From assembly GCA_017557425.1 (NCBI GenBank), contig JAFYYU010000017.1, positions 62,001-126,000 on the forward strand: a stretch of 64,000 nucleotides of DNA, read 5' to 3'. Positions 44,136 through 52,752 of this stretch are shown piece by piece. Position 1 is the stretch's first letter, and every line of letters starts with the position of its first letter. The notes under the pieces were generated by a model that was given only the letters and a program-made list of their open reading frames with translations, did not search any database and had not been told where the DNA came from. This DNA comes from Muribaculaceae bacterium. Lineage in GTDB: Bacteria > Bacteroidota > Bacteroidia > Bacteroidales > Muribaculaceae. Position numbers and translations under genes: made by a program.

Positions 44136-45303
44136 CGTTTGATTCGGAGCTCTCATTACCACCGTCTGTGGTATTCGGGTCTTTATCGTTTTGTTTCTTG
44201 TAGCCGCGGTAATTCTTCTTGTAACCCCTGTAGTCTTTTTTATACCCCTTATAATCCTTCTTGTAACCTTTACCACTCTTCTTGTAGCCGTCATAACTCT
44301 TGGTAACGGCAGGAGCCTTGGGTTTTGCGGGGGTGGCTGCTACCGCATTCAGCGGTTCAGGTTTCATTTCCTCGTTCTTATAGATCCAATAGCCATCGTT
44401 ATTCTCCAGTATCTGCTCAAAATCCTTGGTGATAAAAGGCTTTAACTGGTCATAATCGATCTGGATGTCGATTGGATCATCCGAGATGGAGCCATGCTTG
44501 TACTGGAACACAATGCCGGTCTTGCCGCAGCGCACCTCGGCAGGGACGTTAAGGGCGTGTTGCAACAGGTTGTTTTCGGCGCGCCCCTTGTTTAGTTGGT
44601 CAATTTTCTTGTTGATGACCTTGAGCAGTTTGTTCTCCTTGTCCACGTCGGCCATGAGGATATCCAGCCTTGAGAGCAAGCGCTGTTTCATTCGGTCATA
44701 GTGCACAAAACCGCTGCTTTCCACAGTCATGGAACCGTTATACTCCACCTTGTCGATTTCCATCACCAGCAGCCGTTGGGAGGTCATGTAGGGATAGACG
44801 AGAACCTGGCTCACATTACCATACACGGGATGGACGCGGGGGGCCTTGACCAGAGTGCGGTAGTCATCGCCCACAGGTTTGTTAAACACCGGTGAGTTCA
44901 AGAAGGCATAGCGGGCATCTTTCATCGTGCTCTGACTGTTGCCGAAGGCTTTTTTGATCAGTTCCTTGTTCAACTCGACCAGGTCATCGTTGCCGTTTAC
45001 ATTCAAAGGCCAGCGCACCTTCACGTGCTTGATGCTCGTATAGTAGGAACTCTCATCACCTTGGATCGAGGGGGTGTTTGACGTGAAATAATAGGAGTTG
45101 TGCTGCGGCTTGTCGAACAAGTCAGCCTGACTGGCTGTCGTCATGGTGTCGGCCATAGCAATATATTCGGTCGAGTCACGCTGGTCAAACAGATTCTGAC
45201 TCCTGCCACTGGCCTCGATGCGGCGCGCTGTGTACCAGCCAGCCGCCAACAAATCGATGACAGAAAGCAACAGGATGACGATAATGAGGTTCTTTTTTGT
45301 CAT
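44032..45303 (-). CDS. Signal-anchored DUF3298-like protein with GYKK repeats
   Basis: 423 residues. An N-terminal hydrophobic anchor (6-22) is followed by a domain of about 220 residues resembling DUF3298/RsiV, the periplasmic fold of some anti-sigma factors (GIVFQYKHGSI and a closing IDYDQLKPFI). Then comes a tail with five 7-residue units of the type GYKKDYR and a very basic end (GKRRSSRRRR). The last 34 residues are encoded opposite the 3' end of the MBL gene. It starts 11 bases after ispH and belongs to the cmk-ispH operon. The DUF3298 call is by pattern only. Confidence 0.7.
   Translation of the reverse strand: MTKKNLIIVILLLSVIDLLAAGWYTARRIEASGRSQNLFDQRDSTEYIAMADTMTTASQADLFDKPQHNSYYFTSNTPSIQGDESSYYTSIKHVKVRWPLNVNGNDDLVELNKELIKKAFGNSQSTMKDARYAFLNSPVFNKPVGDDYRTLVKAPRVHPVYGNVSQVLVYPYMTSQRLLVMEIDKVEYNGSMTVESSGFVHYDRMKQRLLSRLDILMADVDKENKLLKVINKKIDQLNKGRAENNLLQHALNVPAEVRCGKTGIVFQYKHGSISDDPIDIQIDYDQLKPFITKDFEQILENNDGYWIYKNEEMKPEPLNAVAATPAKPKAPAVTKSYDGYKKSGKGYKKDYKGYKKDYRGYKKNYRGYKKQNDKDPNTTDGGNESSESNVKPKQTNSKGYSGAKRKSGYRGYSGKRRSSRRRR
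44197..44306 (-). repeat. In-frame 21-bp repeats (GYKKDYR units)
   Basis: Five consecutive degenerate 21-base units encode GYKK(D/N/S)(Y/G)(K/R) in the tail of the DUF3298-like protein. Confidence 0.7.
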
Positions 45304-45314
45304 TTTTATAGCTA

Positions 45315-46199
45315 TTAGCTGTTTGTTTCTTGTATAAGTTGCTGGACGGCTTCGCTCACTTTCTGCATGAGCCAGCGAGGGGTGGATGTGGCACCGCAGA
45401 TGCCGATGCGCTCCTTGCCCTGGAGCCAGGCGGGGTCTATATCGCCCTCACCGCTGATAAGATGCGAGTCGGGATTGGCGTCCAGGCATTCGGCAAACAG
45501 GATGCGGCCGTTACTGCTCTTAGCACCGCTGACAAACAGGATGAGTTCATGCTGACGGGCAAACTCACGGATCTGCGGGATGCGGTTGGCCACCGAGCGG
45601 CAGATGGTGTCAAAACTGCGAAAAGTCACGCCAGGCTCTACCCGCCGCTTGATTTCCTCAACGATGCGCTGGAACTCCTGCACGCTCTTGGTCGTCTGGG
45701 AATAGAGATCGATGTCGCGTGAATAATCAATCTTGTCAATCTCATCGATGTTTTCGATAACGGTGGCACGGCCCTGAGTCTGCCCCACGAGGCCCAGCAC
45801 CTCGGCATGGCCCCTCTTGCCGTAGATGACAATCTGAGGGACGGTCTGATCGGGCTCGCCTCCGTTAAAGGTCGCATTGATGCGCTGCTGCAGCTTGAGC
45901 ACCACAGGACAAGTGGCATCGATAATCTCGATGCGGTTGCGGCGGGCTATCTCATAAGTCTCGGGCGGCTCTCCGTGGGCTCTGAGCAACACCTTCACGT
46001 CGTGGAGCTGCTCCAGCTGCTCGTGTGTAATCGTTTCCAATCCGCGGCTAGTCAGGCGGTCCACCTCGGCGGTATTGTGCACAATATCACCCAAGCAGTA
46101 CAGATGCCCCGTTTGCCCAAGTTCCTCTTCGGCCTTGCGGATGGCGGTCGTTACTCCAAAGCAGAAGCCTGACCCCTTATCGATTTCAATCTTCACCAC
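45315..46199 (-). CDS. ispH: 4-hydroxy-3-methylbut-2-enyl diphosphate reductase
   Basis: 294 residues. The last enzyme of the MEP isoprenoid pathway, giving IPP and DMAPP. The three iron-sulfur ligands are Cys13 (GFCFGV), Cys97 (DATCP) and Cys200 (TICRS); His41, His75 and His131 and the SGAKSSNG and GICGATSTP blocks are all present. It follows cmk after a 15-base gap. Its product feeds the polyprenyl synthase and menA reactions encoded elsewhere in the window. Confidence 0.96.
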   Translation of the reverse strand: MVKIEIDKGSGFCFGVTTAIRKAEEELGQTGHLYCLGDIVHNTAEVDRLTSRGLETITHEQLEQLHDVKVLLRAHGEPPETYEIARRNRIEIIDATCPVVLKLQQRINATFNGGEPDQTVPQIVIYGKRGHAEVLGLVGQTQGRATVIENIDEIDKIDYSRDIDLYSQTTKSVQEFQRIVEEIKRRVEPGVTFRSFDTICRSVANRIPQIREFARQHELILFVSGAKSSNGRILFAECLDANPDSHLISGEGDIDPAWLQGKERIGICGATSTPRWLMQKVSEAVQQLIQETNS

Positions 46200-46214
46200 G
46201 GCAGATGGAACAAT

Positions 46215-46907
46215 TCAGCGGCTTCTTTCAAGATACAGGTTGTACAGCCATTCGTCCTGCTGCTCAAACGTCATGTTCGAGTTGTCGAGCACCACGGCGT
46301 CATCGGCCTGACGCAGGGGGCTCTCCTTGCGTGTGCTGTCGATACGGTCACGCTCGTTGACATTGGCCAACACTTCCTCAAAAGTCGTGGTCGTGTCACC
46401 CTTACCGCGCAACTCGTCGTAGCGGCGTTGGGCACGCACTTGGGCACTCGCGGTGGCAAACACCTTCATCTCGGCATCAGGGAAGACCACCGTGCCGATG
46501 TCGCGTCCGTCCATCACCACACCCTTGTCCTTGCCCATGGCCTGCTGCTGCTTGACCATCGCCTTGCGCACAAAGCCGATGGCGGCGATAATGCTCACGA
46601 CGTTACTCACGCGCATCGAACGGATGTAACGTTCCACATTCTTGCCGTTGAGCACGGTCACGCTCTTGCCGTCTTTCGTCGGGCGGAAGGTGATGACGAT
46701 GTCGCCGCGCTTCAAGTGCTCTTTGAGTGCCTTCTCGTCCACCTTTTCACCTTTGATGAGCTTGTTGCGCAGGGCATACAGGGTCACAGCACGATACATC
46801 GCGCCCGTGTCCACATAGGCGTAGCCAATGCGCTTAGCCAGCGCTTTGGCCATTGTGCTCTTGCCCGTTGACGAGTGTCCGTCAATGGCAATGGTTATTC
46901 TCTTCAT
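46215..46907 (-). CDS. cmk: (d)CMP kinase
   Basis: 230 residues. The P-loop is [16 protein letters not shown], followed by the CMP-binding [16 protein letters not shown] and [16 protein letters not shown], with [21 protein letters not shown] at the C-terminal side. It makes CDP from CMP. It is the first gene of the cmk-ispH-DUF3298-like operon, with a full promoter upstream. Confidence 0.96.
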   Translation of the reverse strand: MKRITIAIDGHSSTGKSTMAKALAKRIGYAYVDTGAMYRAVTLYALRNKLIKGEKVDEKALKEHLKRGDIVITFRPTKDGKSVTVLNGKNVERYIRSMRVSNVVSIIAAIGFVRKAMVKQQQAMGKDKGVVMDGRDIGTVVFPDAEMKVFATASAQVRAQRRYDELRGKGDTTTTFEEVLANVNERDRIDSTRKESPLRQADDAVVLDNSNMTFEQQDEWLYNLYLERSR

Positions 46908-46945
46908 TGTCTTAATATTTTAATGGTAATCCTCCTTGTAGCCCA

Positions 46946-46977
46946 CAAAGATAGTGCAAGGTGAGCGATATGGCAAA
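46946..46977 (-). promoter_or_regulatory. cmk promoter (TTTG-N20-TATCTTTG)
   Basis: On the minus strand, TTTG at 46974-46977 and TATCTTTG at 46946-46953, 38 bases before the start codon. Confidence 0.75.
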
Positions 46978-47003
46978 TTTTTTTTGTCATTTCCGGACCG
47001 CTA

Positions 47004-47912
47004 TCATTGGGGCGGGGCCCAGAAACGGGAAGCGTCGGTGGTGATCAGGTCATCACTGTCAATTCCAAAAGCACGGAATCCTTCGGGAACAATAACGAGA
47101 TAACGGCCTGCCTTGAATTCATCGTTTTTACGATCTTCCTGGAAAAAATGAAGTATTTCCCAACTCGAGAACCAATAGGTGTTCTTGGCCATGTAGGCAT
47201 AGTAATAGTCATGCCTGGTTATACCCTCCTTAAACTCAGGATGCATCAACATCTGCTCTCCAGCGACATACTTCTCGCGAATCTCCAGCAGGTTGAGCGG
47301 AGTGCCATTCTGGTCGGTGAAATAATTACCGTCCATGTCAGCGTCAATGAAAGCCCACTTGCCAAGTTCCGGCAGCCACACCTCATTCACCACATGACAG
47401 TCCTGATCTTCGCTGTCCTCAGGCAGACAGGTCACATAACGGGCCGTCAGGCCTGCTGCCTGCATCAACTCATAATTGAGGATGGCATGCATGCGGCAGT
47501 TGAAGCCAGCCGGCACATCCCTGGAGTATTTCCACAGATCGATGGCATTGGGATGATCAGGGTTTTTATCGGGATTGTCATGAGGAATGTTGGTGGCGAC
47601 AAATTTCGAAATGGCCAAGGCTTTTTCCCAAGTTGTTGCTTCTGGACTATAGAGCGTATCCAGTTTGAAATAATCCATAATTTCCCGGGCGCGAGCCGAG
47701 TCCCGAACGTTAGTAAAGTGATACTGCACGCTATCGGCCTTGAATGGCGACTGCTTAAGCAATTCGACATAATCAGCCTCAAGCCTATTCTGCTTTATAT
47801 TGATAGAATACTTCTGGGTAATCTCAAGATAACAAAAGAGGCCCACTACTAACAAGCCGATAAGGGCAAGAATCCCCACAACAACGCGAAAAAGATATTT
47901 CAGGAATTTCAT
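47004..47912 (-). CDS. Membrane-anchored transglutaminase-like protein
   Basis: 302 residues: an N-terminal membrane anchor (7-30) and a transglutaminase-like cysteine protease fold. The triad is Cys in AGFNCRMHAILNYELMQAAG, His in CHVVNEVWLPE, and Asp in WAFIDADMDG. Family members act as proteases, amidases or cross-linkers in the periplasm. The substrate is unknown. A -7 box (TAGATTTG on the minus strand, 47952-47959) lies upstream and overlaps the end of the radC fragment. Confidence 0.82.
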   Translation of the reverse strand: MKFLKYLFRVVVGILALIGLLVVGLFCYLEITQKYSINIKQNRLEADYVELLKQSPFKADSVQYHFTNVRDSARAREIMDYFKLDTLYSPEATTWEKALAISKFVATNIPHDNPDKNPDHPNAIDLWKYSRDVPAGFNCRMHAILNYELMQAAGLTARYVTCLPEDSEDQDCHVVNEVWLPELGKWAFIDADMDGNYFTDQNGTPLNLLEIREKYVAGEQMLMHPEFKEGITRHDYYYAYMAKNTYWFSSWEILHFFQEDRKNDEFKAGRYLVIVPEGFRAFGIDSDDLITTDASRFWAPPQ

Positions 47913-47956
47913 ATTAAATTAAATAGTATCTCTGGTTATCAAATTGATTAGCAAAT

Positions 47957-48037
47957 CTACAGTAGGCGGCCGTAATCGTTGTAACTGTAGTAACGGCCGC
48001 CTCGGCAGACGATGATGTGTTTGAGCAGCACATCATC
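47957..48037 (-). pseudogene. Detached copy of the radC 3' end
   Basis: Read on the minus strand, bases 48019 down to 47957 encode HIIVCRGGRYYSYNDYGRLL and a stop, the same 20 C-terminal residues as radC at 50238-50966 except Tyr for His near the end. DNA identity over about 60 bases is roughly 85%. There is no start or upstream radC sequence. Next to it, 48011-48019 and 48029-48037 form a 9-bp perfect hairpin, and inside it GGCGGCCGT pairs with ACGGCCGCC. It lies just after the dockerin gene, which is therefore bracketed by two radC ends. Confidence 0.8.
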
Positions 48038-48087
48038 ATTTTCAAAATTCTATACAATCAAATTCCAGGTCTATCATGAATGACTTA

Positions 48088-50106
48088 TCACCAGCTTCCA
48101 CTCAACAGGTAGTCAATAAGGGCCGTCACATCGGCGATATTGACGCTATTATCGAGATTGCAGTCGGCAACACTCGTGTAGATATTACTTGCATCGCCGC
48201 TTAGCAGATAGTCAATGAGAGAGGTCACGTCAGCAATGTTCACGCCACCGTCGCCGTTCACGTTACCACGCATGAGTGAGAAGTGTGCAGTGTAATGGCG
48301 ATTACCCGTGGAGCCTCGTTCGATGGTTACTTCGGTCTGCGGAGTGGCGCCGTTGCTGCCCGTCCAGCCCAAGAAGTCGTAACCCGGCCTTACAGGATTC
48401 TTCAGCGTGAAGGTAGGAGATAGAACAGTATATTGCTCCGGGTTAATAACTCCAACATTTAACGACCCGCCTGCCAAGTCGTATTCGATGTTATAGTAGA
48501 TAATATCAAAATTTGCGGTATAATAGCGGTCGCCAGTGGAGCCCTTGGGGATGATTACTTCGGGCTGCGGGGTGGAGCCGTTGCTGCCCGTCCAACCCAA
48601 GAAGTCGTAACCCAAGATAACCGGATTAATCAACCTGAAGGTGGGGGTTTCATAGGTGTAGGTTTCGGGGTTGCTTTGCCCATCGGGTAAATTGCCAGAA
48701 CCAAGTTGATAGTAAATGTGATATTCGAAAGCAGCGTCCAGATTGATATCGAAGTTATGGCTGAAGGTGCCACAGCTATTGCCGGCCAAATCATTGATTG
48801 TGCCATTGCAGCGGGTTATTTTAAGAACGCCACTTGCATTGTCGCTGATAACGCCGCTGAAGGTAAGAACGTTACTGCCGCTGCCGCCCACATAGTCGAG
48901 CGTGCCCCATGTGGTGGTAAGCGTGGGCGTTCCGCTGACAGTGACAATCTCGCTAAAGGGCACACTCACATAGATGGGGTTACCCCTACTATGCCGCCCG
49001 CCGGCGACCGTGAAATTTTCAAGCACAGTGGGAGCGGTGGCATCGACCAGGGCAAGACGGACTTTGAGATCCTTGAAGTCCCAATCGTCATCGTTCTTAC
49101 CTGCAGCGTCAAAACGGATATTCAGGTTATTGACTGTTGGCGCAAGGCTCAGAGAACCGGTATTTGACGCATTGTAGGAAGGTGCCTGATACTTCTGCTG
49201 GTAAAGGTAGCTGTTGTCGTCATCAAACTCGTAACAGCTGAGTCCTGCACTCTTTTCATCGGACTTGTTGACATAGTCATAACGGTGCGGGAAGAACTGG
49301 TAATGCGCATCAGATATGTAGCCGCCGGTATAGCTCAACTCAAAGCAGGCCTTGTACAACGACTTGGACGGGTCGTTGACCCCAGCGTCAGGATCATTGC
49401 CGTCGAAGGTCGAGTTGTTGTCGGCAAGAATCTGGATATACTGATAGCCGTCCATCTCCTCCTTTTGGGTGAAATAGACCGTAGCATACATCTTATTGCT
49501 GATACTGTTCAGATAGGTCTGCAAAGCGCTGCTGCCATGAAAGAGGTTGCCGGTGGAGACATCATGTACGGCCTGGCTATATCCATCATCTGTAACCTTG
49601 ACCCAATTGGACGAGTTATAAGACACATCCAGGTACTTGTTGCCGCTGCCCGACTTGATGTTACCGCTGTTGTCGAAATACACCAGGTCGGTTACACTCT
49701 TGTTCACATAGGTACCCGAGTGCTTGTAGTCATCGCCGTAGCCAATGTTACGGTCTATGTAGGCGAGCAAGAAGCCCCCTAGTTCTAGCACCTCAAAACG
49801 GTAGCTACGCGTGTTACCTATCTGGAACCAGTACGGCAGGTTGGCGTTAGGGCCGCTTGCTTCTGTAACAGTGACCGTCTGTTGAGTTTCGCCCTCGGCG
49901 AAGTACAGCGAGCCAACTTTCTCGGTGAAATGCTGCCCCGTTATGGCCGAGAGGCTCACCGTTCGGTAAAGCACAAGTTCAGGAGCAGTTGGACTGCTAC
50001 GTTTAACGGTGAACTTGTTACCCGAGTTAGTCACCGTGAACGTGCCCTCTGCCCACGTCGTCATCGCCATGAACAGAGCCATCAGTAAAAATATTGATTT
50101 TTTCAT
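48088..50106 (-). CDS. Secreted dockerin protein with InlB-type repeats
   Basis: 672 residues. A signal peptide (1-19) is followed by a long beta-rich region of unknown type (20-440). Two Listeria-Bacteroides (InlB B-type) repeats follow, each ending GYDFLGWTGSNG(S/A)TPQ plus a YTA(N/H)F strand (about 455-605). A C-terminal type I dockerin closes the protein, with two calcium-loop segments (GNVNGDGGVNIADVTSLIDY and DCNLDNSVNIADVTALIDY). It is probably a cell-surface or secreted adhesin or part of a protein assembly, though no cohesin gene is in view. It sits between radC and the detached radC fragment, as if inserted there. Confidence 0.85.
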   Translation of the reverse strand: MKKSIFLLMALFMAMTTWAEGTFTVTNSGNKFTVKRSSPTAPELVLYRTVSLSAITGQHFTEKVGSLYFAEGETQQTVTVTEASGPNANLPYWFQIGNTRSYRFEVLELGGFLLAYIDRNIGYGDDYKHSGTYVNKSVTDLVYFDNSGNIKSGSGNKYLDVSYNSSNWVKVTDDGYSQAVHDVSTGNLFHGSSALQTYLNSISNKMYATVYFTQKEEMDGYQYIQILADNNSTFDGNDPDAGVNDPSKSLYKACFELSYTGGYISDAHYQFFPHRYDYVNKSDEKSAGLSCYEFDDDNSYLYQQKYQAPSYNASNTGSLSLAPTVNNLNIRFDAAGKNDDDWDFKDLKVRLALVDATAPTVLENFTVAGGRHSRGNPIYVSVPFSEIVTVSGTPTLTTTWGTLDYVGGSGSNVLTFSGVISDNASGVLKITRCNGTINDLAGNSCGTFSHNFDINLDAAFEYHIYYQLGSGNLPDGQSNPETYTYETPTFRLINPVILGYDFLGWTGSNGSTPQPEVIIPKGSTGDRYYTANFDIIYYNIEYDLAGGSLNVGVINPEQYTVLSPTFTLKNPVRPGYDFLGWTGSNGATPQTEVTIERGSTGNRHYTAHFSLMRGNVNGDGGVNIADVTSLIDYLLSGDASNIYTSVADCNLDNSVNIADVTALIDYLLSGSW

Positions 50107-50163
50107 AAGTGGAGATATTAAGTGGTTAATAATTATTGATTATTCATCATTGGTTGCGATATG

Positions 50164-50171
50164 CAAAGATA
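50164..50171 (-). promoter_or_regulatory. -7 box of the dockerin gene (TATCTTTG)
   Basis: Exact TAnnTTTG on the minus strand, 57 bases before the start at 50106. Confidence 0.5.
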
Positions 50172-50237
50172 CAACAAATAATTCAATAATTGTTGCATTT
50201 CATGATTATTTATTGAGCCCATGCGCAAAATCACTCA

Positions 50238-50966
50238 TCACAGCAGACGGCCGTGGTCGTTGTAGCTGTAGTAGCGGCCGCCGCGGCACACGATGATGTG
50301 GTCAACCAGCTGGATGTCCATCACCTTGCAGGCCTGGTGAACGCGCTCGGTGAGGCGGTCGTCCTGTGCGCTGGGCTTGGGGTTGTCGCTGGGATGGTTG
50401 TGAGCCAAGATAATGCCCGACGACAGGCGCTCGATGGCCGGCCTCATGATCATCTTGATGTCGGCTACAGTCATTGCGGTGCCTCCGCTGCTCACTTTCA
50501 CGCACTCCTCGACCTGTTTGGCGTGGTTGAGCAGCACGACCATCATCTCCTCGTGGTCGAGGTGCTCCATGCGTGTGCGCAGGTATTGGTAAGCATCGTC
50601 ACTGCTGGTGATTTTGAATCGCTCGTCAAATTCCTCTTGCTGGTAACGCCGTGCCAATTCCAGGGCAGCAAGGATCTCGATGGCCTTGACCTCGCCGATG
50701 CCGTGATAGTTTTTTACCAGGTTGTTGATGCCCTTACGGGCGATGAGGTAGAGTTTATCGTCGTTGTCACGCAGGATGCGTTGGCACAGGTCAACGACCG
50801 ACTCGCCAGGCGTGCCCACCCTGAGCAGGATAGCGAGCAGTTCGGCTGTGGACAGACTGGCAAAGCCATGCTTTTTGGCCTTTTCGCGGGGACGGTCCTC
50901 TTCGGGCACCGTTTCCTTGATATTTCGGGTTCCCGCCATCTTGCTATTCTCTTTCCCTTCCATCAT
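50238..50966 (-). CDS. radC: RadC/UPF0758 family JAB-domain protein
   Basis: 242 residues: an N-terminal helix-hairpin-helix part (INNLVKNYHGIGEVKAIEILAALE) and a JAMM/MPN+ metal site, HNHPSDNPKPSAQD, where many homologues have Gly in place of the first Asp. The biochemical role of RadC is unsettled; its old link to DNA repair has been withdrawn. The C-terminal 20 residues are duplicated at 47957-48019. Confidence 0.92.
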   Translation of the reverse strand: MMEGKENSKMAGTRNIKETVPEEDRPREKAKKHGFASLSTAELLAILLRVGTPGESVVDLCQRILRDNDDKLYLIARKGINNLVKNYHGIGEVKAIEILAALELARRYQQEEFDERFKITSSDDAYQYLRTRMEHLDHEEMMVVLLNHAKQVEECVKVSSGGTAMTVADIKMIMRPAIERLSSGIILAHNHPSDNPKPSAQDDRLTERVHQACKVMDIQLVDHIIVCRGGRYYSYNDHGRLL

Positions 50967-50985
50967 GCACCTGTTTTTTAATACA

Positions 50986-51055
50986 AATTACACGAATTTA
51001 ACTAATTAAAAATCAAGACAATACTCTTCGGATAATTAGCGTAATTCGTAGTTTA
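50986..51055. repeat. Intergenic element, copy 2
   Basis: Bases 50986-51007 are identical to 22950-22971 (22 bases). A partial inverted arm TAATTAGCGTAATTCGTAG follows, and the right end GTTTATTT again runs into the stop codon of a minus-strand gene, here the glycosyltransferase. Confidence 0.65.
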
Positions 51056-52048
51056 TTTCCCCTTCCTCATCTGCACTTCCTCGTCAATGTCGCGCCCGTG
51101 CTTGAGCAGGATTTTCCACACGTAGGCCTTGATGAAGCCCCAGCCGTAACTGCACAGCTGCGTGAAACTCGTCGCCACGGCAAGAGTAGCGATTTTCAGG
51201 CTACGCGTCTCGATGAGTGCGGCCACCCACAACATCGCGGCATAGAGCAGGATGGGCAGGATGAACCACCACTTCCACAGCGAGAGCAACAGTAGCAACA
51301 CACAACCGATGAGGAACACGGCGGGCAAGCAGTGTACGGCCTTTAGGCTATCGGGATATAAGAGTTTTAGCGTGATGCGTGACATGCCGAATACGTAGGT
51401 CTGCCTAGCAAACTTGCTGATGCTCGTGCGGCGCTTGTGATAGACGAACGCAGGACGGATCAGGCGGATGTCAAAGCCCGCCTGGCGAACACGCGTGCTC
51501 ATGTCGATGTCCTCGCTGAACATCTCGCGGAAACCGCCCACCTTCTCATACACCTCGCGGGAATAGCCCATGTTGAACGAGCGGGGCACGAATTTCTCCA
51601 TCTGCACCTTGCCGCCACGGATGCCTCCCGTGGTCAGAAACGAGGTCATCGAGAAGGAGATGGCCTTCTGGACATCGGTAAAGTCGTCGCTCGCCGCGTC
51701 GGGGCCTCCAAAGCAGGGCACGAAGTCGTTGGCCAGCTCGCGGCCCAACGTCTTAAAATAATCGGGCGGTATGACGCAATCGCTGTCAAAGAACACGAAA
51801 TATTGGCCCGTGGCATGCTCCAGGCCGTAGTTGCGGGCGATGGAACGCCCCTCGTTGTCTTTATAAAAGTAACGAAGGTCCAACTCGGCGGCATAGCGCA
51901 GTGCAATATCCTCGCACGGCTCGGTCGAACCGTCCTCCACCAGGATGATCTCAAAGTCCTTGTCCGTCTGTTTGGTGAGGCTCTCCAGCAGGTCCTCAAC
52001 CTCGTCACGCCGGTTATACACCGGCACTATCACTGAAAAATAAGGCAT
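51053..52048 (-). CDS. Family 2 glycosyltransferase with C-terminal membrane helices
   Basis: 331 residues. A GT-A fold starts with SVIVPVYNRRDEVEDLLESL; the metal-binding DxD is in FFDSDCVIP and the catalytic-base region in FREMFSEDIDMSTRVRQAG. Three hydrophobic segments follow (about 235-310), anchoring the enzyme in the inner membrane. It transfers a sugar from a nucleotide donor to an unknown acceptor. It is not next to other polysaccharide genes; its nearest neighbours are radC and a toxin-antitoxin pair. Confidence 0.88.
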   Translation of the reverse strand: MPYFSVIVPVYNRRDEVEDLLESLTKQTDKDFEIILVEDGSTEPCEDIALRYAAELDLRYFYKDNEGRSIARNYGLEHATGQYFVFFDSDCVIPPDYFKTLGRELANDFVPCFGGPDAASDDFTDVQKAISFSMTSFLTTGGIRGGKVQMEKFVPRSFNMGYSREVYEKVGGFREMFSEDIDMSTRVRQAGFDIRLIRPAFVYHKRRTSISKFARQTYVFGMSRITLKLLYPDSLKAVHCLPAVFLIGCVLLLLLSLWKWWFILPILLYAAMLWVAALIETRSLKIATLAVATSFTQLCSYGWGFIKAYVWKILLKHGRDIDEEVQMRKGK

Positions 52049-52118
52049 CTTAATACTGACTTTTGCTATTACTCCACAAAATTAGAAAAAATATCGCAAA
52101 ACACCCTATTGCTTCTGA

Positions 52119-52394
52119 TTATTTCTCGCCGTAGTGGGAGTGCATGGCAAGAATGTGAACAACAATGCGGTTATCGTTTACGGTGTAGATAAGGCGATGC
52201 TCACGGTTGATGCGGCGGGACCACATGCCCGACAACGAGTATTTCAAGGCCTCGGGCTTACCAATGCCTGTGTAAGGATGCTGGGCGATGTCGGCAAGCA
52301 GGAGTTTGATACGGTTCACCACTTTCACGTTACCGCTCTTGACGAAAGCATTGTAATGAGCAATCGCCGTCTCGGTAAGGATTATTCGGTACAT
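52119..52394 (-). CDS. yoeB: Toxin of the Txe/YoeB family
   Basis: 91 residues with the complete YoeB catalytic set: Glu48 (GKPEALK), Arg67 (REHRL), His87 and Tyr88 (HSHYGEK). YoeB is a ribosome-dependent mRNA interferase that cuts at the A site. The gene overlaps the antitoxin gene by 13 bases, so the two are translated together. All key residues are intact, so the toxin is probably active. Confidence 0.93.
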   Translation of the reverse strand: MYRIILTETAIAHYNAFVKSGNVKVVNRIKLLLADIAQHPYTGIGKPEALKYSLSGMWSRRINREHRLIYTVNDNRIVVHILAMHSHYGEK

Positions 52395-52672
52395 GTGATG
52401 CGGTCTAGCAGTTGGTCAATCGATTCACCGTCTTGCTGGGCGGTCACGCGGCCATAGGCGATGTCGTCCTCGGCCGCCATGAGAGATTCCAGCAGTTGCG
52501 GGCGTTGCAAGACAAACTCGGTCTCCATGATGGCGTTATAGTCTTCAAGGCTGATGACCACAACACTCTCAGCACCTGGACGGCTCACTATCAGTGGCTC
52601 ATTGTCAGTTGCAACAGCATCCAGATAACTCTTGAGGTTATTTCTTAAATCAGTATAATTAGTCGTTCTCAT
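52382..52672 (-). CDS. yefM: Antitoxin of the Phd/YefM family
   Basis: 96 residues starting MRTTNYTDLRNNLKSYLDAV, the DNA-binding N-terminus of YefM, followed by PGAESVVVISLEDYNAIMET and a C-terminal arm that would wrap the toxin. The start at 52672 gives the family N-terminus; a Met nine codons upstream lies at the -7 box and is not used. An 8-bp palindrome between the promoter boxes is a likely autoregulatory operator. Confidence 0.92.
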   Translation of the reverse strand: MRTTNYTDLRNNLKSYLDAVATDNEPLIVSRPGAESVVVISLEDYNAIMETEFVLQRPQLLESLMAAEDDIAYGRVTAQQDGESIDQLLDRITCTE

Positions 52673-52696
52673 TGCTTCTTGATTGAATTTACGGCA

Positions 52697-52728
52697 CAAA
52701 GATAAGTACTTTTTTCAGTACTTACAAC
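52697..52728 (-). promoter_or_regulatory. yefM-yoeB promoter with palindromic operator
   Basis: On the minus strand the -7 box TATCTTTG is at 52697-52704 and a GTTG -33-like box at 52725-52728 (20-base spacer). The spacer is filled by TAAGTACT (52703-52710) and its inverted copy AGTACTTA (52717-52724), six bases apart. Binding of the toxin-antitoxin complex there would block the promoter. Confidence 0.75.
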
Positions 52729-52752
52729 ATTTTTCAATCAAATTGTTGTGAA

